From UBA2882 sp051877575 (GTDB lineage Bacteria; Bacillota; Clostridia; Lachnospirales; Lachnospiraceae), in contig JBJEJA010000044.1 of the NCBI GenBank assembly GCA_051877575.1, positions 1 through 64,000 on the forward strand: 64,000 nucleotides of DNA, written 5' to 3'. Positions 58,652 to 64,000 of this stretch are shown piece by piece. A program made the translations under genes and the position numbers. The notes under the pieces were generated by a model. It made no database searches. It saw nothing but the letters and a program-made list of their open reading frames with translations, and was not told the origin of the DNA. The stretch's first letter is position 1. Each line of letters opens with the position of its first letter.

Positions 58652-60124
58652 ATGGACAATTTTCAATTATACAAAGACATCAGCATGAGAACCGGCGGCG
58701 AACTCTATCTTGGTGTCGTAGGCCCTGTCAGAAGCGGTAAATCCACATTTATCAAGCGATTTATGGATGTGTGTGTAGTGCCTAATATGGCAGATGATTA
58801 TACGAAAAAACTGGTGGTGGATGAGTTGCCGCAAAGCGCGGCTGGCAAAACCATTACTACAACGGAACCGAAGTTCGTACCCAAGGAGGCGGCAAAGATT
58901 TCCGTCGGAAACGATATGGAGGTAAAGGTAAGGCTGATTGATTGTGTCGGTTATATGGTGGACGGCGCAACCGGGCATATGGAAAATGATGCGGAAAGAA
59001 TGGTAAAGACGCCCTGGTTTGATGAGGAGATTCCTTTTACCCAGGCAGCAGAGGTCGGAACCAGAAAGGTAATTTACGATCATTCCACCATCGGTATTGT
59101 CATTACCACAGACGGTAGCTTTACGGATATTCCGGCAGAAAATTACATACCGGCAACAGAGCGGACCATTCAGGAATGCAAACAACTGAAAAAGCCCTTC
59201 ATTGTCCTGGTGAATACGGAAAAACCGCAGTCTAAGGAGGCAAAGGAATTGGCCGCCGGTATCAGCGAAAAGTTTGGTGTGACGGCACTTCCCATGAACC
59301 TTGCACAGTTAAAAAAGGAAGATATGGAAACACTGCTGTCGGAGATTTTGCTGGAATTCCCTATTTCCAGAATAGAGTTTTATATGCAGGGCTTTGTAGA
59401 GATGCTTCCGCCCGATCATCCGTTGAAAGTGGAATTGACAGAGCAGCTGAAGGACCAGATGGGACAGTACAACTGTATGAAAGATCTGACGGAACATCCG
59501 ATTAAGCTGGAAAGCAAATATATCAAAAAGATGAAGACCGATTCGGTCAATATGGCGGACGGTTCCGTGCGGATTGATCTGACCATTGCAGACGAATGCT
59601 ATTATGAACTGCTCAGTGATCTGTTGGGAGAGGAAATCACATCGGATTATCAGTTCTTTGGTAAATTAAAAGAATTGTCAGCTGTTTCCAAAGAATATGA
59701 AAGCGTGCTGCCGGCAATTACTATGGTAAGGCAGAAAGGCTATGGCGTCATGAAGCCCAAGCGGGATGAAATTACCCTTGGCAAACCGGAGGTCATCAAG
59801 CATGGCAATAAGTTTGGCGTAAAGATGAAAGCCGAGAGCCCTTCGGTGCATTTGATCCGTGCCAATATCGAAACGGAAATTGCGCCGATTGTAGGTACCA
59901 AAGAACAGGCAGAAGATTTGATCAGATACATTGAAGCTGCGGACAACGAAGAAGGAAGCATCTGGGAGACCAATATTTTCGGAAAAAGCATCGAACAGCT
60001 TGTAGAGGACGGTATTCAAAGCAAGTTATCCATGATCGGAGACGAAAGCCAGATCAAACTGCAGGATACCATGCAGAAAATTGTCAACGATACCAACGGC
60101 GGCATGGTCTGCATCATTATTTAA
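58652..60124 (+). CDS. spoIVA: stage IV sporulation protein A (spore coat ATPase)
   Basis: A 490-residue cytoskeletal ATPase that polymerises around the forespore as the base layer of the coat; made in the mother cell under sigma-E. Walker A GPVRSGKST at residues 24-32, IDCVGYMVDGATGHME (Walker-B-like, ~93), HSTIGIVITTDGSFTDI (~142), and the conserved C-terminal end GGMVCIII. Length as in B. subtilis (492). A longer frame adds 18 residues across the promoter; ATG 58652 has GGGGG at 6 bases. Its presence says the organism is, or was recently, a spore former. Confidence 0.97.
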   Translation: MDNFQLYKDISMRTGGELYLGVVGPVRSGKSTFIKRFMDVCVVPNMADDYTKKLVVDELPQSAAGKTITTTEPKFVPKEAAKISVGNDMEVKVRLIDCVGYMVDGATGHMENDAERMVKTPWFDEEIPFTQAAEVGTRKVIYDHSTIGIVITTDGSFTDIPAENYIPATERTIQECKQLKKPFIVLVNTEKPQSKEAKELAAGISEKFGVTALPMNLAQLKKEDMETLLSEILLEFPISRIEFYMQGFVEMLPPDHPLKVELTEQLKDQMGQYNCMKDLTEHPIKLESKYIKKMKTDSVNMADGSVRIDLTIADECYYELLSDLLGEEITSDYQFFGKLKELSAVSKEYESVLPAITMVRQKGYGVMKPKRDEITLGKPEVIKHGNKFGVKMKAESPSVHLIRANIETEIAPIVGTKEQAEDLIRYIEAADNEEGSIWETNIFGKSIEQLVEDGIQSKLSMIGDESQIKLQDTMQKIVNDTNGGMVCIII

Positions 60125-60127
60125 TAC

Positions 60128-60156
60128 TTCAAATCCCCCCTTTTTTATGGTATGCT
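60128..60156 (+). promoter_or_regulatory. promoter of punA
   Basis: TTCAAA (60128-60133), 17-base spacer, TATGCT with extended TGG (60151-60156). Confidence 0.5.
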
Positions 60157-60187
60157 AAGTTATATCACAAAGAAGGGGTGTTTTATT

Positions 60188-61009
60188 ATGAGTCAGATAT
60201 ATGATAAAGTAGCAGATTGTTTAAAGAGCGTGAGAAAAGTAACGGATTTTGTACCCAGAGTGGCCATTGTATTGGGGTCCGGGCTGGGGGATTACGCAAA
60301 TGATATTGAGGTAGTAGCGGAAATTGATTATAAAGATATCAAAGGCTTTCCTGTATCTACCGTGCCGGGACATGCGGGTAAATTTATTTTCGGATATGTC
60401 GGACAGGTTCCGGTTGTTTGTATGAAGGGAAGAGTCCATTATTATGAAGGATACGATATATCCGATGTGGTACTGCCGACCAGACTGATGAAAATGATGG
60501 GAGCGGAAATCCTGTTTCTGACCAATGCTTCCGGCGGAATCAATAAAAGCTTTAAAGCAGGATCATTTATGATGATCACCGACCATATTTCCACCTTTGT
60601 ACCCAATCCTTTGATTGGACCGAATATTGAGCAGTTCGGAACCAGGTTCCCGGATATGAGCCATGTATATGATGAGAGACTGCAGGAAATTTTAAGAGAA
60701 ACGGCAAAAGAAAATGATATTCCTTTAAATGAAGGCGTTTATATCCAGTTTACGGGTCCGTCCTTTGAATCACCTGCCGAAATCCGAATGGCAGCGACGC
60801 TTGGGGCAGATGCGGTTGGAATGTCTACGGTTGTGGAAGCGATTGCAGCGAACCATTGCGGTATGAAAATCTGTGGCGTATCCTGTGTTTGTAATCTGGC
60901 GGCGGGGATTTCTCCCACGCCTTTGACACATGATGAGGTTCAGCAGGCTGCAAACGAAGCGGCACCGAAGTTTAAGAAACTATTGACCGAGGCTGTAAAG
61001 AAGTTTTAA
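60188..61009 (+). CDS. punA: purine-nucleoside phosphorylase (trimeric type)
   Basis: A 273-residue enzyme splitting guanosine and inosine nucleosides with phosphate. Features: LGSGLGDYA (phosphate loop, ~28), GRVHYYEGYD (~83), FLTNASGGINKSFKAG (~110), EVGADAVGMSTVVEAIAA (core AVGMSTVVEA, substrate Met and Glu), CVCNLAAGIS. AAGGGGTG precedes ATG 60188; a longer frame adds 12 residues within the promoter leader. The next gene is 12 bases on; cdd and mtaD later extend a nucleoside-salvage theme. Confidence 0.93.
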   Translation: MSQIYDKVADCLKSVRKVTDFVPRVAIVLGSGLGDYANDIEVVAEIDYKDIKGFPVSTVPGHAGKFIFGYVGQVPVVCMKGRVHYYEGYDISDVVLPTRLMKMMGAEILFLTNASGGINKSFKAGSFMMITDHISTFVPNPLIGPNIEQFGTRFPDMSHVYDERLQEILRETAKENDIPLNEGVYIQFTGPSFESPAEIRMAATLGADAVGMSTVVEAIAANHCGMKICGVSCVCNLAAGISPTPLTHDEVQQAANEAAPKFKKLLTEAVKKF

Positions 61010-61021
61010 AGAGAAATATTT

Positions 61022-61597
61022 ATGAGAAGAAAAAAGAAGATAGGTATTTTGATAGGTCTTTTGTTATTAAGCTTAGCCGTGTTGATGGTTGTTGTCATGA
61101 TAGGATACCCTTATGTGAAAATGGTATTTAAACTGGATTTTTCACAGGATTATCGGAATGTTCCGGAAGTAGAAAAAATTGTTTTCCGTGACAGATATTC
61201 TGCATATTCCAGAGGCATATGTGGATTGAAAAAGACAACAGCAGAGGAGCCTTCGGGCATAGAAGAAAAAGAGATTCCGGCATGGTTGGTATGTTCTGTT
61301 TATGATATTTCCGAGTCCGGAAAGATGGTAGTATATTTTGATGCTGAGAACAGTGAAATCTGTATTTGTGAATCTGATGGGACGATAAATGATAGAATGA
61401 AGACCGATAATCCGGTTAATCAGATTGTGATTTCGCCGGATGAAGATTATATTCTTTATCAGGAGATTGTGTATGACTCTTATGGCGGTTATTCCAGTGA
61501 TGAGGAATATTGTTATTATCGTCTGGCAAAGGTGGACACGAAAAAAATAATTACCATATATCAGGGATATCGTGAGTGGTATGAAGTGTCATGGTAA
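61022..61597 (+). CDS. membrane-anchored protein of unknown function
   Basis: A 191-residue protein with a basic N-terminus (RRKKK), one membrane helix (~residues 7-28) and an outer domain of ~160 residues. The domain has alternating strands (MVVYFDAENSEICICESDG, core YFDAENSEICICESDG; QIVISPDEDYILYQE), which look like parts of a small beta-propeller (WD40/PD40-like 'SPDEDYILY'), but one or two blades only. Weak ribosome site (AGAGAAA). Placed between punA and cdd, probably on the same transcript. Confidence 0.5.
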   Translation: MRRKKKIGILIGLLLLSLAVLMVVVMIGYPYVKMVFKLDFSQDYRNVPEVEKIVFRDRYSAYSRGICGLKKTTAEEPSGIEEKEIPAWLVCSVYDISESGKMVVYFDAENSEICICESDGTINDRMKTDNPVNQIVISPDEDYILYQEIVYDSYGGYSSDEEYCYYRLAKVDTKKIITIYQGYREWYEVSW

Positions 61598-61629
61598 TTA
61601 GAATCTGATAGGGAAAGGACAAAAGTTCT

Positions 61630-62058
61630 ATGATAGATTTCGAATTGAAACAAAAGCTCATAAGAATGGCGCTTCATGTCAGGCAGAATGCATATGCACC
61701 CTATTCGGCCTACCTGGTTGGAGCGGCACTGCTTTGCGAAGATGGCAGTATTTATACGGGATGTAATATAGAAAATGCATCCTATGGAGCAACCAACTGT
61801 GCGGAACGGACGGCTGTTTTTAAAGCCGTCAGCGAGGGCAGACGCAGGTTTACGGCAATTGCCGTTGCCGGCGGTAAAAAGAATGAAACAGGGGAGATGG
61901 ATTATGCCTATCCCTGCGGCATTTGCAGACAGGTTTTGAGAGAGTTCTCCGAACCGAAAGAGATGACAGTCATTATTTGCAAAAGCGAACAGGATTATCG
62001 GGAGATGACTTTGGAGGAATTGTTGCCACTGTCTTTCGGCCCGGATCATTTACAATAG
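61630..62058 (+). CDS. cdd: cytidine deaminase
   Basis: A 142-residue zinc enzyme converting cytidine and deoxycytidine to uridine forms. Zinc and catalytic motif NCAERTAVF (Cys-Ala-Glu, ~57) and PCGICRQ (~95-101); YAPYSAYLVGAAL (~20-32). The usual small tetrameric type. AGGGAAAGGA lies upstream. It follows the unknown gene and precedes mtaD by 12 bases. Confidence 0.96.
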   Translation: MIDFELKQKLIRMALHVRQNAYAPYSAYLVGAALLCEDGSIYTGCNIENASYGATNCAERTAVFKAVSEGRRRFTAIAVAGGKKNETGEMDYAYPCGICRQVLREFSEPKEMTVIICKSEQDYREMTLEELLPLSFGPDHLQ

Positions 62059-62070
62059 GAAGGAAAAAGA

Positions 62071-63378
62071 ATGAACACAAGATTTTACAACGCAAAGATT
62101 TTAACAATGGAAGAACCCGTACAGATTCTGAAGGGAGAGTTATGGGTCAGTGGCAATACCATTCTTTATGTGGGAGACGGAACCGATAAAGATGCGGTTT
62201 ATGAGAGAAACGGCAATCAGCCGGTTATCTGGGATGAGGAGATTGACTGTAAAGGCAATCTGCTGATGCCGGGCTTTAAGGATGCTCATACCCATTCTGC
62301 CATGACACTGCTTCGTTCCTACGCGGATGACATGCCCTTGCAGGACTGGCTCAATAAACAGGTCTTTCCTGTAGAAGCAAAGCTTCAATATGATGATATC
62401 TACCATCTGACCAAACTGGCGGTGTTGGAATACCTGACAAGCGGGATTACCGGTGTCATGGAAATGTATTTGGATCCCAAAGCGATTCAGGAAGCCTTTA
62501 CCGAATGCGGCATGAGAAATGTTCAGGTCAGCGGTATCAACAAGTTTGGGCCGACGTTGGAAGAACTGGAAAATCGTTATCTGCATTTAAACGGACAAAA
62601 TGAACTGTCTTCCTTTATGCTGGGCTTCCATGCGGAATACACCTGTTCCAAAGAACTGCTGCAGGATATTTCGGCTATGGCACACAAATATCAGGCACCC
62701 ATCTTTACCCACAATGCGGAAACGGCATTGGAAGTGGAGGAGTGTAAGGAACGCTACGGGGTAACGCCCACCGTTTTGTTTGAGCAGTTGGGACTTTATG
62801 ATTTCGGCGGCGGCGGTTATCACTGTGTTCATATGTGTGATGATGATTTTGCGGTCTTTAAAAAGCGCAATCTGATTGCCGTAACCAATCCGGCATCCAA
62901 CTTAAAGCTGGCAAGCGGTATCGCTCCGATATCCAGATACTTGCAGGAGGGAATCCCCGTGGCAATCGGTACGGACGGACCGGCAAGCAACAACTGTCTG
63001 GATATGTTCCGGGAAATGTTTCTGGTAACGGGACTTGCCAAATACCGTGATCAGGATGCATCCAGTACGGATGCACTGGAGGTGCTGAAAATGGCGACGG
63101 TAAACGGTGCCAAAGCCATGGGATGGAAGGATTGCGAGACATTAAGTGTTGGCAGCAAGGCGGATCTGATCATGATTGACCTCCATCAGCCCAATATGCA
63201 GCCCCTTCACAATATTCCCAAGAATATTGTATATGCAGGCAGCAAGCAGAATGTAAAACTGACAATGATTAACGGGAAGATCCTTTATGAAAACGGCAAT
63301 TTCCATATCGGAACGGAGCCGGAAGAAATCTATGAAAAATGCAGTCAGATTTCAAAGAGACTGCAATTGGAGGATTAG
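62071..63378 (+). CDS. mtaD: amidohydrolase: 5-methylthioadenosine/S-adenosylhomocysteine deaminase type
   Basis: A 435-residue metal-dependent deaminase. Metal ligands: GFKDAHTHSAMTLLRSYADD (core DAHTHSAM, ~72), HNAET (~212), HCVHMCDDD (~250), GTDGPASNN (~306). D-Mannitol-like 'MPLQDWL' near residue 90 is the family's substrate loop. MtaD converts SAH or MTA to their inosyl forms; related ones act on other adenosine compounds. AGGAAGG precedes the ATG. The MutS-like gene starts 3 bases after the stop. Confidence 0.9.
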   Translation: MNTRFYNAKILTMEEPVQILKGELWVSGNTILYVGDGTDKDAVYERNGNQPVIWDEEIDCKGNLLMPGFKDAHTHSAMTLLRSYADDMPLQDWLNKQVFPVEAKLQYDDIYHLTKLAVLEYLTSGITGVMEMYLDPKAIQEAFTECGMRNVQVSGINKFGPTLEELENRYLHLNGQNELSSFMLGFHAEYTCSKELLQDISAMAHKYQAPIFTHNAETALEVEECKERYGVTPTVLFEQLGLYDFGGGGYHCVHMCDDDFAVFKKRNLIAVTNPASNLKLASGIAPISRYLQEGIPVAIGTDGPASNNCLDMFREMFLVTGLAKYRDQDASSTDALEVLKMATVNGAKAMGWKDCETLSVGSKADLIMIDLHQPNMQPLHNIPKNIVYAGSKQNVKLTMINGKILYENGNFHIGTEPEEIYEKCSQISKRLQLED

Positions 63379-63381
63379 CAG

Positions 63382-64000
63382 ATGGAATATGCTGCGTTTT
63401 TAGCGGTTATTGTTTTGCTGATATTTATTTTTATGCTGACCGGTAAAATGGAAGAGAAAAGAGCAAGGCAGTTTTTACGGAACCGGTTACAAAAGCAATA
63501 TGGGACTTATTCGGACAAGCAATATGCAGACGGCAGAATGGAAAGCATCGGATCCGCAGTTCGATGTGGTGAAGAGCGCTTTCTGATAGACGATATCACG
63601 TGGAATGATCTGGAAATGGACAGGGTGTTTCGTGCCATTGATTTTACCCGTTCTTCGGCAGGCGAGGAAGCACTTTATTGCTGGTTGCGTATGCCGGAGT
63701 TCGATGAGAAGGTACTGAAAGAGAGGGAAAGGCATTTTCAGTTTTTTTCCACCCATGAAAAAGACCGGCTGGATTATCTGATCTTTATGTCGCAGGTGGG
63801 AAGGACGGGAAAATATTCCGTATATGACTATCTGGATTATTTGGATGCCCTGCCGGAGAAGAACTGTCTGGTTACAAAAGTGCTGGACATATTGATGATC
63901 GTTTGTCTGGTACTGGGGATCGCCGTAAACGGATATTTCTTTCTGCCCTTTGCCTGTTTGATGCTGTATCATGCATTTACTTATATGGAACAGAAAAAAG
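63382..64000 (+). CDS. membrane-anchored MutS-like protein, N-terminal part (cut by the window end)
   Basis: An open frame from ATG 63382 to the window edge, ~206 codons with no stop. GGAGG lies ~8 bases ahead. N-terminal hydrophobic helix (residues ~3-20: AAFLAVIVLLIFIFMLTG), then FLIDDITWNDLEMDRVFRAI (core IDDITWNDLEMDRVF), and RSSAGEEALYCWLR, which are the conserved N-terminal segments of the MutS-related family found in Lachnospiraceae. Two more hydrophobic stretches (~172-200) follow. The MutS ATPase motor would lie beyond the window. It probably has no role in mismatch repair proper. Confidence 0.75.
   Translation, partial: MEYAAFLAVIVLLIFIFMLTGKMEEKRARQFLRNRLQKQYGTYSDKQYADGRMESIGSAVRCGEERFLIDDITWNDLEMDRVFRAIDFTRSSAGEEALYCWLRMPEFDEKVLKERERHFQFFSTHEKDRLDYLIFMSQVGRTGKYSVYDYLDYLDALPEKNCLVTKVLDILMIVCLVLGIAVNGYFFLPFACLMLYHAFTYMEQKK

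Overview
The window reads as a contiguous piece of the chromosome of an anaerobic, low-to-mid GC, Gram-positive, spore-forming member of the Clostridia, most likely Lachnospiraceae. The evidence is: strong AAGGAGG-type ribosome binding sites; TTGACA-N17-TATAAT promoters; Gram-positive LexA boxes (GAAC-N4-GTTC) in front of recA; rny next to recA-recX; the ylxM-ffh-rpsP-khpA-rimM-trmD and rplS-rbgA-rnhB-ylqG/ylqH gene order of Bacillota; and the sporulation genes spoIVA, a SpoVB-type flippase, a SpoIIM-like protein and a Spo0A DNA-binding-domain protein. The species cannot be fixed from sequence alone. No rRNA, tRNA, CRISPR array, insertion sequence or prophage was seen; nearly every base lies in a housekeeping gene or a short regulatory gap.

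Layout. 1-4.3 kb: a flagellin lysine methylase, an SCP2-domain protein with a histone-H1-like Lys/Ala/Pro tail, a receiver-less Spo0A-type regulator, and glgA. 4.3-13 kb: rqcH, then yicC-remA-gmk-rpoZ-rimO-pgsA-cinA and a zinc-ribbon membrane protein. 13.2-16.7 kb: SOS-controlled recA-recX, then rny. 16.8-20.5 kb: aminotransferase, Nudix ADP-ribose pyrophosphatase, SpoIIM-like protein, xerD. 20.5-23.9 kb (minus strand): DAHP synthase, SpoVB-like flippase, HisJ-type phosphatase. 24-31.7 kb: a dispersed glycolytic block gap, pgk, tpiA and gpmI, with two small membrane proteins and a Mn-type CDF transporter between them. 31.8-45.7 kb: yitT, ylxM-ffh-rpsP-khpA, rimM-trmD-natA and a natB/CPBP-protease fusion, a membrane-anchored unknown, rplS, two signal peptidases around rbgA, rnhB, and a FliK-like/FlhB-C-like pair. 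45.7-49.7 kb: ABC-F ATPase, TraX-family acyltransferase, yraN, pgeF. 49.7-55.5 kb: prs (minus), then a PDZ/radical-SAM DUF512 protein with der-plsY-gpsA. 55.5-64 kb: metF (minus), a MoxR/VWA pair, spoIVA, punA, an unknown, cdd, mtaD and the start of a membrane-anchored MutS-like protein that runs off the end.

The genes combine into translation and RNA turnover (rqcH, rny, yicC, rimO, rpsP, rimM, trmD, rplS, rbgA, der), DNA repair (recA, recX, cinA, rnhB), lower glycolysis, phospholipid synthesis (pgsA, plsY, gpsA) and sporulation. There is no accessory island. The most notable items are the receiver-less Spo0A protein, the SCP2-histone-tail fusion, the palindrome and GACAAA/TTTGTC half-sites at the gap promoter, the interlocked divergent promoters between prs and the DUF512 gene, the natB-CPBP fusion, the two signal peptidases around rbgA, and an apparent sigma-E promoter directly in front of spoIVA. 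I did not find a clearly undescribed multi-gene system.
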